Both the position numbers and the translations under genes were made by a program. The notes beneath the pieces are model-generated. The model worked only from the letters and a program-made list of their open reading frames with translations. It was not told the origin of the DNA and did no database searches. From positions 1 through 40,819 of the IMG/VR virus record IMGVR_UViG_3300036760_000048: a DNA stretch of 40,819 bases, one strand, 5' to 3'. Below, piece by piece: positions 16,278 through 25,363 of this stretch. This DNA is from a virus. Each line of letters starts with the position of its first letter. The first letter of the stretch is position 1.

Positions 16278-17968
16278 GCCCCCTGCTTGGAATCAGTCGG
16301 GAGTTCGCGAACGCGATACCCTATGGAAAATCCAATTAGTTCCTGATTCGCAGGGGAAAGGGATGAGCCGCTATGCAGGAACTTGAAAGAAATGATTCTG
16401 GTCACTCCAGTCACGTAGGAACTATCGAATCTAGTTTTCCTATATGGGAAGATGCTGGAGATTGAAGGACCGGAAGCGAAGGTGGTGCCGTCCGTGCCTC
16501 CAATGAGAAACGTATCGTGAGCTGCAACAGAAGCCTTTGTCTCCACAACGAGCCACAACATGGTCTTATTGAACGGAGGCGCTCCGAAGTCCGTGGCTTG
16601 ACTAACGGCATAACAGTCGATATCCAAGTCCACTCCCGCTTCCTGCGTGTCGTCAATCCCAACAGTAGACTCGTTCGGCCCCTGAAGCTGGTACACGAAC
16701 CCGGTATCCCCGCTCGTTCCGATGAACGTCTCCTGAAGATCGCTTCCTCCGGTCCAAACGGAGATGCACGACACTGGCTGATTCGCCAGATGCGTCCAAT
16801 GCCCGGCATTGATGTCGTATACGAGGGCGTCAGTATTTCTATATGGATCGGCAGAAACACACCCAGCACATTCATTCATCCAAACATGCGTGAATGTACT
16901 TTCAACGTCGATCCAGAATGCCGTCAAATTAGCGGTCTCATTCTGCACAAATGGGAGAACACAGGCCGAAGATGACAATGCTGCATTACTAAGCCGCTTT
17001 TTTGTCTCCAGGTATCCGCCATTCAGCCGCCTGCGATAGTAGATTTCGGATACCGCTCCAAGAGAAGAATCCCCATACACGATGTGCAGATTGTTCGTCA
17101 TGTCAACTACGCAATACGGAGTATTCCCATTATCCGCATTTGCATCAATGTTTTGTTCAGCTCCCCAACTCCCTGAACGTATTTGAAGGATGCAGCGCGC
17201 TCCGGAAGGATCTATTTCTCTTCGATAGACGATATAGGCTACATCCGCCGCTTTTCGATCCATTGCCAATCTGGGGATTGTGGACTGGACGGTTGTAGCA
17301 ACTGACGTTACCGTTTCTTTTGTTCCACCTTCCTTTAGATAGGCAATCCGTGGTTTGAATACTGGAGTTGCATCCTGTTCCTGCCATGCAAAGTACAAGG
17401 TGGAATTGACAGTAGAATAGGCAATGTTCGGATTCCTGGAATCTATTGGAGATACAGGAGTCCACACCGTTCTGTCATTCTCCCAAAGATTGCTCGTGGA
17501 GTTGTAATCTGCAACCTTCAGCGTGTTTGTTGAAGAACTACCGCGACGGATAATCGAGAAGTTCCCAGACGCCTTGAAACAGATATCGGGAGGTTCAGTA
17601 AGAACCCCACTACCGATAAGCTGTTCGGTTTCCATTGTAAGATTCGATAGGATTCGGCGTCCATACAACCCCTGGTTCGCTCCGGCTCCAGTAAACCAAG
17701 TCACCATCGCTCTTCCAGAATCATCTACTGCGATCCTGTGAGTTCCGTTGTTTGCTGCCGGGATTCCACCAGGATTATCGAACCTGGTAGCGGAACTCCA
17801 TGTCTTCGTTGATAGAGTATACTTCTGGAAGTAACCCTCCCCACCTCCGGTAGTCCATATGATCCACAGATTGCCACTTGGATCTTGTGCTGCCATTACA
17901 TTGCCGGTAGTGGCACCAGGCTGATTTGCAACCTCAATGGCTGTTCCCCAAACGCAAACGCTGCTCAT
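16274..17968 (-). CDS. BNR/beta-propeller-like tail protein (564 aa)
   Basis: Repeating blades of the form S-x-D-x-G-x-x-W or SGNLWIIWTTGG, DDSGRAMVTWFTG and NSTLYFAWQEQ occur about every 50 residues over the first 400 residues, as in sialidase-type Asp-box propellers. A C-terminal beta domain follows. In a podovirus this could be a tail spike, a tail-hub accessory or a receptor-binding protein. Catalytic residues cannot be assigned, so enzymatic activity is not claimed. Base composition is visibly AT-richer than most genes, which may mark recent exchange. Confidence 0.6.
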   Translation of the reverse strand: MSSVCVWGTAIEVANQPGATTGNVMAAQDPSGNLWIIWTTGGGEGYFQKYTLSTKTWSSATRFDNPGGIPAANNGTHRIAVDDSGRAMVTWFTGAGANQGLYGRRILSNLTMETEQLIGSGVLTEPPDICFKASGNFSIIRRGSSSTNTLKVADYNSTSNLWENDRTVWTPVSPIDSRNPNIAYSTVNSTLYFAWQEQDATPVFKPRIAYLKEGGTKETVTSVATTVQSTIPRLAMDRKAADVAYIVYRREIDPSGARCILQIRSGSWGAEQNIDANADNGNTPYCVVDMTNNLHIVYGDSSLGAVSEIYYRRRLNGGYLETKKRLSNAALSSSACVLPFVQNETANLTAFWIDVESTFTHVWMNECAGCVSADPYRNTDALVYDINAGHWTHLANQPVSCISVWTGGSDLQETFIGTSGDTGFVYQLQGPNESTVGIDDTQEAGVDLDIDCYAVSQATDFGAPPFNKTMLWLVVETKASVAAHDTFLIGGTDGTTFASGPSISSIFPYRKTRFDSSYVTGVTRIISFKFLHSGSSLSPANQELIGFSIGYRVRELPTDSKQGA

Positions 17969-17975
17969 CTATTCC

Positions 17976-19451
17976 TCACGGCGCGTAGTAGAGGTGGTAG
18001 GTCACGGTGTTCGCCTTCGTGCGGAAGACCTTCCCGATAGCTTCTTCCTTGTACTTGGGATTGGTCGAGAGAGTAGCGTTCACTTTCTGGGAAATGAGGT
18101 CGATGCTGCTCCCATCGTACCGATATACGCCAAGATGCGACAGGAAGTACGCGATCCCGTTGTGTTCCACGATGCTCCGTGGAGCGGTGCAGCCCACATT
18201 CTTCGTGAGGGGGCGAAGGATGTAGTTGGACGGGGAGTCTCCGATCAACTGATGAATTGAGTTCCGCTTGAAGATCGTGAGCACTCCCCATTGGGAGAGC
18301 ATCCCCGTGATCTCCTGCCCGTCGTCCACGGCCACCGGAAGGAAGTTCACGGACTTGATGTGGTCCGGGTATCCGACCTCGGAGTAGATGACGTGGGACG
18401 GAAGGTTGGACGCCCCGTTCAACTCCGTGGTCTTCGAGGACGGATCGGACCCGACCTTGTTGGCGTAGAACATCCGGTCCTGATGTACCGTAAGGTACTT
18501 CCACGCTCCCGTCATGTTGATCCGCCCTGTATCGGCAAGGCGCTGTCCTACAAGGATTGTGTCAGTAATGGCCCCACTAGAAGTGACGTTGATGAGCGTG
18601 TTGGCGTAGGTAATGACCTGTTCCAGATACATCGGGCCGGTGTAGGACGTGATCGTTCCCGCAGCCTGAACTGGGGAACGATAAACGTAGTATCGCGTTG
18701 CGTAGTACGAGTCCAGTCCGATCCCGGAAGTCGCTGGGATGTCGAACGTGATCTGATCGTTCAAAGCGCAGTTCACAAACGTCGTGATTGGATACCGAAG
18801 CGCACTTTCCCCGTAGTAAGTCGCCGTACTGACTCCAGAACTGATTACTGGACCATACCCGATTGTCACATCGTAAAAGTAATCCCCTGCGGGAAAGGAA
18901 CCGCCACCTGGGGACGCGAAGTTCGTAGGCGCACCCGGAACCTGGTTCCACGCCGTGGACCACTTCGAGGTGGAGAGCGCCGCTCCGTCGTATCGGATCG
19001 GGGCACCGTAGGAGGAACCGGGGAAGATCGGATTGATCCCTTCCCCCGTCAGGTACACCAGATCCTTGTACTGTGAGATGGAGATGCGTTGGTTTGGGAT
19101 CAATGGCGGGGAGTTGACCGTCGTATCGTACAGGCATTCCGTGGCGGTCGGAGTCCCCGCGAAGTCGGAGCCGTAGATGCGCTGCCCGCATCCCTGAAGG
19201 AACTGCCGGATGCCGTCCGAACGGTACATCTTGTAGAGGACTTCCACCCGCTCCGTCTGAAGGGCCGTGGCGTAGTACCTCGACCACTTCCCACGGCGGA
19301 GAAGAGTCCCCGCTGGCGTGATGTAGTAGTTCTGAACGTCTGCCATCTCGTTCGGAAGCAGCCGCCCCTTGAAGTCGGTGGTATTCAGCCCACCGTTCCA
19401 ATCGTAGTAGTGACGCCATTGAACTTCGCTTGGCACTACCGGACGCTCCAA
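17976..19451 (-). CDS. Tail stabilisation / hub protein, P22 gp10-like (491 aa)
   Basis: The N-terminal signature NGGLNT, then NEMADVQNYYITPAGTLLRR, matches the widespread podovirus protein that follows the adaptor and plugs or extends the tail (P22 gp10-like). The remainder is beta-rich with repeated Y-x-V/Y strands, consistent with a propeller-like fold. Gene order (adaptors, this protein, then a tail protein) supports it. The family call rests on pattern, not alignment. Confidence 0.6.
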   Translation of the reverse strand: MERPVVPSEVQWRHYYDWNGGLNTTDFKGRLLPNEMADVQNYYITPAGTLLRRGKWSRYYATALQTERVEVLYKMYRSDGIRQFLQGCGQRIYGSDFAGTPTATECLYDTTVNSPPLIPNQRISISQYKDLVYLTGEGINPIFPGSSYGAPIRYDGAALSTSKWSTAWNQVPGAPTNFASPGGGSFPAGDYFYDVTIGYGPVISSGVSTATYYGESALRYPITTFVNCALNDQITFDIPATSGIGLDSYYATRYYVYRSPVQAAGTITSYTGPMYLEQVITYANTLINVTSSGAITDTILVGQRLADTGRINMTGAWKYLTVHQDRMFYANKVGSDPSSKTTELNGASNLPSHVIYSEVGYPDHIKSVNFLPVAVDDGQEITGMLSQWGVLTIFKRNSIHQLIGDSPSNYILRPLTKNVGCTAPRSIVEHNGIAYFLSHLGVYRYDGSSIDLISQKVNATLSTNPKYKEEAIGKVFRTKANTVTYHLYYAP

Positions 19452-20116
19452 TCATCGGTGTAGACGGCCTCATCGTCCTTCACGACGTAGAACCGATCCC
19501 GCTCCTTGACCCCCGCCTCTCTAGCGTACTGCACCGACTCCAGATACTTTTGACGATAGAGGCCAGCCCTCGGAAGATCCCCCAGGATCGTGAGGAGTTC
19601 CGACGCCGCGTAGTCCACCAGTCCCTTTGCAGACTCCGGGGGAATCCCCAACGTCTGAATGTCCGTGGTGAAGGCCGCAATCGTAATGTCAGCGGGGGTC
19701 TTGTAGTAGTAGATGTAGAGTCGGTTCGTTCCCGTCGAGTACGTCGTGTTCGGGACCGGGTACAGGGAAAGCGTCTCTCCCCAGATGGTGTAGTAGAGGG
19801 GAATCCCCTGCGTGGTGAGAGACTGCCCGTCGAAGTCAAGGGTAGCCTTCTGGCGCTCGTCAAGGTAGGAGCATCTGCGCCCGTAGACCCGGACGCGGAT
19901 CACCTTCGAGCAGTCCGTGGGGAGGGTGTAGTCGGCTGTTGCCGCTGTCACCGTCTGGATGGATTCCGCCTCCAGAATCTCCGACCTGTCCGCGAAGTCC
20001 TTCCATGCGTAGTTCAGGAACTGGATGATCTCCGCGTCGGAGAACGTCCGGGGAGAGGACGCGGTAAGGAGCGTTCTCACGTCCGACACGAGTTGCTGTA
20101 CCGTCTGGAAGGCCAC
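19436..20116 (-). CDS. Head-tail adaptor-like protein 1 (226 aa)
   Basis: An N-terminal helix pair, QQLVSDVRTLL then FSDAEIIQFLNYAWKDF, is followed by beta strands (YTLPTDCSKVIRVRVYG) and C-terminal helices. This is the layout of podovirus gp4/gp6-type adaptor or connector proteins that attach below the portal. Two neighbours share the same N-terminal pattern. It overlaps the gp10-like gene by 16 nt. Confidence 0.7.
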   Translation of the reverse strand: MAFQTVQQLVSDVRTLLTASSPRTFSDAEIIQFLNYAWKDFADRSEILEAESIQTVTAATADYTLPTDCSKVIRVRVYGRRCSYLDERQKATLDFDGQSLTTQGIPLYYTIWGETLSLYPVPNTTYSTGTNRLYIYYYKTPADITIAAFTTDIQTLGIPPESAKGLVDYAASELLTILGDLPRAGLYRQKYLESVQYAREAGVKERDRFYVVKDDEAVYTDDWSVR

Positions 20117-21085
20117 CTAGCTCACCTGCGACCGTTTCTCGCGGGTCTGGTCCCCCACGAGTCCCACGTCGATGTTGGCAACGTAGGAACCTGCGATCTC
20201 AGCGAGGTCGGCTTTGTACTCCTGGAGGAGTCCGTTCGCAACTTCGGCCTGACCCACCTTCATGCGAGCGCGAGCCTCGGCGTAGAGGACCATGAGGGGA
20301 TGCAGGTGGGAGGGCAGGATCGAGAGATCGTCCACTCGGTAAGCCATCCCGGTCGCCGTAGCAATCGGATAGGCGTTGTTCGCCGCGAACGTGAAGACCC
20401 CGCCCGCGTTCGTGAAGTCGGAGACGATTTTCTTGACCCCTTCAAGTCCTCTCCTTGCCGCCGCGTCAGCCGTGACGATGGTGAGTTCCGTGTTGTTCCA
20501 GAAGTCATCGGCGTAGGTGTTCGCAGCCGTGTCCGCAACGGTGGTAGTGGAACCGCCCGTGGAAGTCCCCGTCCGGGTCTTGAACATGTTCATTCCGAGA
20601 GGACGGCGGACGTAGGTGATCCGAAGGGAAGACGCCCCTCCTGCGGTCGGAACCGGCAGAAGGCCGATCTGCGCCTGCGTGGTGGTGTAGAGTCCCGCAG
20701 CCGTGACAACGCCCCCGATGACGTAGAAGTAGGGCCTTGCCGCTGTCGGCTGAGTGTTCAGGTTCCCCAGCGTAGCCAAGGCCCCGAGGTCGCGGATAGC
20801 GACCTGTTTCCCCTGCACGTAAGCAGCCGCTCCAGCCGCGTCGTACTCGACCCGCACGATGTCGTAGAAGTCGTCCGGAAGGGCAACCAGTTCCGTGGCC
20901 GTGACCGTCGTTAGAGTCCGCTGGATGGTGAAGAACGCCCGCTGCACGTTGATGAGCTTCGTGGTGATGAGTTGTTCCCCGGAGTTCAGCCAACCCAGGA
21001 TCTCCATGTCCGTGTATCGGTCCCCACCGCTCACCACATCCCCGGTACGGGAGCGAACGTCCGAGATCATCTGAGTTACGTTCAT
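20117..21085 (-). CDS. Head-tail adaptor-like protein 2 (322 aa)
   Basis: The start, MISDVRSRTGD then YTDMEILGWLNSGEQ, repeats the adaptor pattern. LVALPDDFYDIVRVEYD matches the strand that follows in protein 1. It is longer because of a Thr/Gly-rich insertion near residues 165-235. It probably belongs to the same connector or tail-completion ring. The ATG follows an overlapping upstream stop. Confidence 0.7.
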   Translation of the reverse strand: MNVTQMISDVRSRTGDVVSGGDRYTDMEILGWLNSGEQLITTKLINVQRAFFTIQRTLTTVTATELVALPDDFYDIVRVEYDAAGAAAYVQGKQVAIRDLGALATLGNLNTQPTAARPYFYVIGGVVTAAGLYTTTQAQIGLLPVPTAGGASSLRITYVRRPLGMNMFKTRTGTSTGGSTTTVADTAANTYADDFWNNTELTIVTADAAARRGLEGVKKIVSDFTNAGGVFTFAANNAYPIATATGMAYRVDDLSILPSHLHPLMVLYAEARARMKVGQAEVANGLLQEYKADLAEIAGSYVANIDVGLVGDQTREKRSQVS

Positions 21086-21771
21086 CCTACCTCCGTGGGA
21101 GCGGCGGTCGCCCGCCTCTCGTTCTGACCCTGAGTGCCGGTGTATCGAGCGTTCACGCGGTCGATCCCGTCCCGATAGATTCCATAGACCTGCTGCGATT
21201 CCGCATACTCGCGTTCCAGTCTCTTCGCCACATGGACCGCGTACTCCACGACAAGGTGGTGGTAGGTGGCCGGGATGAGGGATGTATCACTCGTGGCCGA
21301 TAGTGCCACCGGCTGCACGAGGCGAACGGTGGACACCGCGCATGTCGCAAGGTTCGCTCCCGGCCTGACCTGCACTCCCGTCCTCTCCGTCCACCAGATC
21401 GGGTTCTGAATCGTGACCCCGAAGGCGGCACAGTCCGCAGGAGAGGTGGAATCGAACCTGACGCTCCCGACCGGAACCTGTCGCGCCTGCACGTATGCCG
21501 TCTGCCCTCCGTACTGGACCGCCACCGCAAGGTAGCGTTCCGTGGAGGCTCCCATCGCAAACGATGCGACGTTGGACGCCATTGACGCGGAGGCGTAGGC
21601 AATAAGGCCGGTGGTGGAGGCGTTCCCGACAAGCGCCTCTGGAACGAGGTCGATCACCACCTGGTTCTGTCCGTCGTTCAACCATCGGGTGATCCCCGCA
21701 TCGGTCCATGCGTTGGCAGTCGTCTCCGGGAGACGGTCCCTGACTCCCGAGATCATGGTGGCTAGATTCAT
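21082..21771 (-). CDS. Head-tail adaptor-like protein 3 (229 aa)
   Basis: The N-terminus, MISGVRDRLPE then WTDAGITRWLNDGQNQ, is clearly alike to protein 2. A beta domain and a C-terminal helix rich in Arg/Glu (HVAKRLEREYAESQQVYG) follow. Three adjacent adaptor-like genes suggest duplication and specialisation within the neck. It overlaps both neighbours by four bases. Confidence 0.7.
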   Translation of the reverse strand: MNLATMISGVRDRLPETTANAWTDAGITRWLNDGQNQVVIDLVPEALVGNASTTGLIAYASASMASNVASFAMGASTERYLAVAVQYGGQTAYVQARQVPVGSVRFDSTSPADCAAFGVTIQNPIWWTERTGVQVRPGANLATCAVSTVRLVQPVALSATSDTSLIPATYHHLVVEYAVHVAKRLEREYAESQQVYGIYRDGIDRVNARYTGTQGQNERRATAAPTEVG

Positions 21772-22094
21772 ACGTATACGTAGGTGAAGTTGGCGTATGT
21801 GCTGGCGGCTCCGGCCGTGGACACTTGCAACTGCACAGAATTGGACGCTGCCGTGACGATTGCTCCGGGAAAGGCGTACTTGAAAGACCGTCTACCGATG
21901 GGAAACGGCGCGTAGCAGAGATCTACTCCAGCCTCGCTCAGAATCCCGACTCCCGCCGTATCCGCTCCACCGGTAATCCCGAAGATGAGCCTGACGAGCG
22001 GCCCTGTGGTATTGGCGGCAACGGAAGCGGCAACGGAAACGGCGGCGGCAGAAGAAGTGATGGAGAGCGCCCCGAGCTTGAGGTTTTCAGACAT
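21768..22094 (-). CDS. Small beta-rich protein (108 aa)
   Basis: I chose the ATG at 22094 for its AGGAGAGG site; the open frame upstream lacks one. It is Ala/Ser/Val-rich with strand-like segments (PLVRLIFGITGG, SNSVQLQVSTAG). The ending FTYVYV resembles the GYTYV ending of the next upstream gene, so the two may be paralogues. It is likely a head or neck decoration protein by position. Confidence 0.65.
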   Translation of the reverse strand: MSENLKLGALSITSSAAAVSVAASVAANTTGPLVRLIFGITGGADTAGVGILSEAGVDLCYAPFPIGRRSFKYAFPGAIVTAASNSVQLQVSTAGAASTYANFTYVYV

Positions 22095-22102
22095 CGCCTC
22101 TC

Positions 22103-22420
22103 CTATACGTAGGTATAGCCGACAGCGGCGTAACTGGGGTTCCCGCCCGCCACGACCACGCTTGCCGTTGCCGATGCTAGAGTGTTCAGCGGAGCCACAA
22201 ACGGGATCAAGTCTCCACCGTTCGCAGCGAAAGGAACCTGAAAGATGACCGATCCCGCGTAGTTGATCGTGATGGTCCCGGCAGAGGCCCCTCCACCGGC
22301 AACCCACAGGAGCGGGCGCTTCCCTCCTCCTGGAGCGGACGTTGCCAGAGAGATCGTGACGGTGGTTGTCGCGCTGGAAGCCGTGGCAAGCCCCGTCAGC
22401 ATCGTGTTAGACCATGACAT
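22103..22420 (-). CDS. Small beta-rich protein (105 aa)
   Basis: The ATG at 22420 has an AGGAGG site. The Thr/Ser/Ala-rich start and strands such as SVIFQVPFAANG and TASVVVAGG end in GYTYV, like the downstream neighbour. It overlaps the 3' end of the glycosyltransferase-methyltransferase gene by 14 nt. A decoration or neck role is inferred. Confidence 0.65.
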   Translation of the reverse strand: MSWSNTMLTGLATASSATTTVTISLATSAPGGGKRPLLWVAGGGASAGTITINYAGSVIFQVPFAANGGDLIPFVAPLNTLASATASVVVAGGNPSYAAVGYTYV

Positions 22421-23870
22421 TCTCTTCCTCCTGCATGTTCGTCTCTTCGGCCTGTACGTGACCGGGAACGGCCACCTTCCGAACGGCCTTGAGCCAGATC
22501 GTGGGCTGGTTAGCGGTGTCCGGATGCGTCGTCTCAATGGACGTAATCTCCATCCACGGAAGGGCGCGGAAGATGCCACGAAGTCTTGCTTCCGAGAACC
22601 CGGTACGATGCTCGTCTCCGGTCCATTTCTGGCCTCCAAAGACCCTCTGCCAGCTAAACGTCATTTCCTCGTTCTTCTTGAGTTCGTCCACGCACCACCA
22701 GAAGTCTGGGACTCCCAGTTCCAGAGAGCCACCTTCCTTGAGAGCGAGCGTCCATGAGCGCACGATCCCCAGAACCTGCACATGGGGGAAATGTTCCAGA
22801 GAATGGGAGGACCGGATCGCATCGGCCTTTCTTCCAAGTCTCTTCTCTACCCAGGACAGGTCCGAGCAATCGGCAACGATCTCAGGCTTCGTATCCGGGT
22901 TGAGATCCACGTCGATCCATCCGTCAACGTGAACTCCACCGGAGCCGAGATTCAATTTCAGTTCTCCATCAGCGTATCTTTCCGCCTCGGGATGTTTGCC
23001 ATTCCCGTTCACGCCATTGAACTTGCTATAGACATCGCTCCCAATGGGAGGGATCGCATGAACGTTCCCCATCGAATCGGTCCAGACCGGAACCTTCAAC
23101 CCTTCATGGAAGAAGAACTGCGTCCATGTTCTGGAGTCGATATGAGCACATTGAAGGCCGGTGTCGATCACGGGGCGAACGGATTCAGCACCTTCAGGAG
23201 CCTCCTTCGCCGTCCAGATGCGAGGACGTATCGTATCCCCCACCTTCTCGTATGTGACACGCAGTTCGTCCTTGCAGCGGGTCAAGAAGAAGATGTCCTC
23301 CGTCATTACTCCGGGAGCGTTGCCACGCAGGGAAAGCGTCACGTCCTCGGTCTTGAAGAACGGAAGATCGGGATTCGACTCCTTGAGCTTCAGGAAGACT
23401 TCTGTTTCGATCATCGTGCAACCCATGCCGCAACTATCCACGTCCCGGAGAATGTCCCCAACGGACCACTCCTGCACTCCTGCGATATGGCCGTTCTTGA
23501 AGATCAACGGTTCCGGTGGGTAGGTCTTCGAGTAATAGACTCCCGCCGTAATGGGAGCGTGCAGGCCGTAGAGCCTCTGAAGGGCCTCTCTCGGGATCAT
23601 CACGTCGTCATCGCGGAAGAGGATGTACTTGTACTTCTGCTCAATGGCCTGTTCCGCGAGGAGGTTCCTGGCCTTACCGATCTCCTCACCGATCACGAAC
23701 GCATATCCGATGGTGGTGTGGATCGGAGTAGCCATGACTACCTGTGATTGCAGGAATTGGATGGGAACCATTCCGAAGGTTGGGATGGCTACGAGGACTC
23801 CATCCTTGAAAGCGTGAGGGAAGCCCCATGTTCCTTGATTCCTGACCGGATCGAACCCGTTCTGCGACAT
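22407..23870 (-). CDS. Glycosyltransferase-methyltransferase fusion (487 aa)
   Basis: The N-terminal half reads as a GT-A glycosyltransferase: KDGVLVAIPTFG opens the nucleotide-sugar fold, and FRDDDVMIP (Asp 87-89) is a DxD metal site. The C-terminal 184 residues are a class-I SAM methyltransferase with LNLGSGG near 306-312, an acidic strand IDVDLN, and SSHSLEHFPH near 351-360. I chose the ATG at 23870, after a stop-proximal hairpin; an upstream extension to 23948 would overlap that hairpin and the preceding gene's end. It lies between head and neck genes, so adding and capping a sugar on a virion protein or host envelope glycan is a plausible inference. Confidence 0.82.
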   Translation of the reverse strand: MSQNGFDPVRNQGTWGFPHAFKDGVLVAIPTFGMVPIQFLQSQVVMATPIHTTIGYAFVIGEEIGKARNLLAEQAIEQKYKYILFRDDDVMIPREALQRLYGLHAPITAGVYYSKTYPPEPLIFKNGHIAGVQEWSVGDILRDVDSCGMGCTMIETEVFLKLKESNPDLPFFKTEDVTLSLRGNAPGVMTEDIFFLTRCKDELRVTYEKVGDTIRPRIWTAKEAPEGAESVRPVIDTGLQCAHIDSRTWTQFFFHEGLKVPVWTDSMGNVHAIPPIGSDVYSKFNGVNGNGKHPEAERYADGELKLNLGSGGVHVDGWIDVDLNPDTKPEIVADCSDLSWVEKRLGRKADAIRSSHSLEHFPHVQVLGIVRSWTLALKEGGSLELGVPDFWWCVDELKKNEEMTFSWQRVFGGQKWTGDEHRTGFSEARLRGIFRALPWMEITSIETTHPDTANQPTIWLKAVRKVAVPGHVQAEETNMQEEENVMV

Positions 23871-23882
23871 AACCCCCAAGTT

Positions 23883-23908
23883 GGGGAGGGGACTTTCGCC
23901 CCCTCCCC
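23883..23908 (-). promoter_or_regulatory. Perfect 9-bp hairpin between the decoration and GT-MT genes
   Basis: GGGGAGGGG at 23883-23891 pairs with CCCCTCCCC at 23900-23908 around an 8-nt loop. In the minus sense it starts 11 nt after the decoration gene stop and ends 12 nt before the next ATG. There is no U-tract. It could lower read-through from the abundant capsid genes or act as an RNA-processing or stability element. Confidence 0.6.
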
Positions 23909-23919
23909 AGGTAGATTGT

Positions 23920-24411
23920 CTAGGCCCCGAGTCCATGGATGTACGCAAGACCGGAGGTACCAGCCCCGGTCGAGAGCGCAGCAGAGATCAGGTGCCCGCA
24001 CTTCGTCTGCATCAGGTTCCCGCTCGCCAGGGAGATGATGTTCAGCATGCCAACACCGCCCGAACCCGCAGGAACGAGCGGAACGTCGATGGCCTGAGCC
24101 TGAACCCCCGTGAGGAGAAGAACGGTGCAGACGCCCTGCGTCTGGATGACCCCGGTCGCAGCAGCAGCGAGAGCCGTGGACCCCAGAACGCCCACGACCA
24201 GATCGGTCGTTACGGCGGTAGGAGTGACCGTGTATCCCGTACTACCCACGAACTTGACCACCCCATACGCAGGGATGGACACGCTTGCGGAGATCGCCAT
24301 GTAGGTGTTCGCACCCGTCCTCCAGCGCGCACCAAGATCGTTCGGGACTCCGGACGAATTGTCCCGGAGGTCGATGAGCTGCTTGGCCGATCCGAGAGTA
24401 CTGTCAGACAT
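23920..24411 (-). CDS. Capsid decoration-like protein (163 aa)
   Basis: Directly downstream of the major capsid gene, it is Gly/Ala/Val/Thr-rich and predicted all-beta (YGVVKFVGSTGYTVT, LVVGVLGSTALAA). It resembles the small proteins, often annotated DUF2190-like, that stud phage capsids. An RNA hairpin follows the stop, consistent with high expression. Confidence 0.65.
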   Translation of the reverse strand: MSDSTLGSAKQLIDLRDNSSGVPNDLGARWRTGANTYMAISASVSIPAYGVVKFVGSTGYTVTPTAVTTDLVVGVLGSTALAAAATGVIQTQGVCTVLLLTGVQAQAIDVPLVPAGSGGVGMLNIISLASGNLMQTKCGHLISAALSTGAGTSGLAYIHGLGA

Positions 24412-24425
24412 TCAACCCACCTCCC

Positions 24426-25358
24426 TTACGACGTGATCGCAGAGAACTTGTACCAAGTCCTCGGCTGGGTGACGACGACGTTCCCCATCCAGAAGAAGAA
24501 CCCGATCATCCCGTCCTGATTGGTCGGCTTCCGCCAGCCGTCGAACGAGATGGGCGTGGAACTCTGCTGATAGAGCTGAATCGTCTTGGTGGAACCCATG
24601 AAGATGTGAGCCGAAGGGCACTCGTTGTCCCAGAACGTGGGAATCCCCATGACGAGCAGGTTGGGGAAGCCCATGTCCGCCGTCTTCGTGTCCACGAACC
24701 TCTGGAGATCGTCCACGAACCCGTGGATGAGCACCCAGATGGCGGAAGTGGTCACGATCACGTCGGGAGACACGTTCTCCGAGTTGTTCATGCAGGCGTT
24801 CCGGGCCGTGGCGAGGAGCGGGAGCGTGAGCGCCGTCGTGGACGAGTCCACGGTGGCATCCCACCACGTATTCGACGTGGAGGAAATCGTCCCCAAAGTA
24901 CGGGACGTACTCACCGCGTTCCGAAGCCCGCCGATCCCCGTGGTCGAATCGCCGTTCGTGGAGTACAGGTCCGTATTGATCGCGTTCAGAAGCCCGCCTT
25001 CGGCAATGCCGATCTTGGTCTTCATGAAGTCCACGACCTTGTACGGCCCTGCGTTCAGTCGCGCCTCGAAGCCCGAGATCAGCGTCTGCCCGTAGTACTG
25101 CTTCCAGTTGTACGAGGCAGCAGTGATCTCGTCCTGCGCGGCGCCGGGGAGCAGGTCGAGCCCGGAGTAGGAGCCTCCGAGCCCGGCCTTGTAGCCGAGG
25201 GGAACCTGGATCGACGCGGAACCGTCGATCTTGACTCCCTTCCGCTTCATGAGGGCGAGCAGGGGCCTCGCCTTGTAGATGTTGTCAGCCATCTCCGGCA
25301 CGAAGTGGCGCTTCGTGACGGCGGTGAGCTGGTTGAAACTAGAGTTCGGGACAGCCAA
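24426..25358 (-). CDS. Major capsid protein
   Basis: This 310-aa protein sits right after the scaffold gene. Features typical of HK97-fold coat proteins include an N-terminal helix region leading to KRHFVPEMADNIYKARPLL, a long spine-helix-like stretch around 110-130, an A-domain-like section (VIVTTSAIWVLIHGFVDD), and a beta C-terminus ending in the aromatic TWYKFSAITS. No protease gene or cleavage signal is seen. Gene order portal-scaffold-capsid makes the call secure even though the subfamily is not named. Confidence 0.85.
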   Translation of the reverse strand: MAVPNSSFNQLTAVTKRHFVPEMADNIYKARPLLALMKRKGVKIDGSASIQVPLGYKAGLGGSYSGLDLLPGAAQDEITAASYNWKQYYGQTLISGFEARLNAGPYKVVDFMKTKIGIAEGGLLNAINTDLYSTNGDSTTGIGGLRNAVSTSRTLGTISSTSNTWWDATVDSSTTALTLPLLATARNACMNNSENVSPDVIVTTSAIWVLIHGFVDDLQRFVDTKTADMGFPNLLVMGIPTFWDNECPSAHIFMGSTKTIQLYQQSSTPISFDGWRKPTNQDGMIGFFFWMGNVVVTQPRTWYKFSAITS

Positions 25359-25363
25359 CTAGT

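Noticed and set aside
16274-17968. Sialidase activity for the BNR-like protein
   Set aside because: Asp-box-like blades are visible, but the catalytic Arg triad and Tyr/Glu cannot be assigned, so only the fold is suggested.
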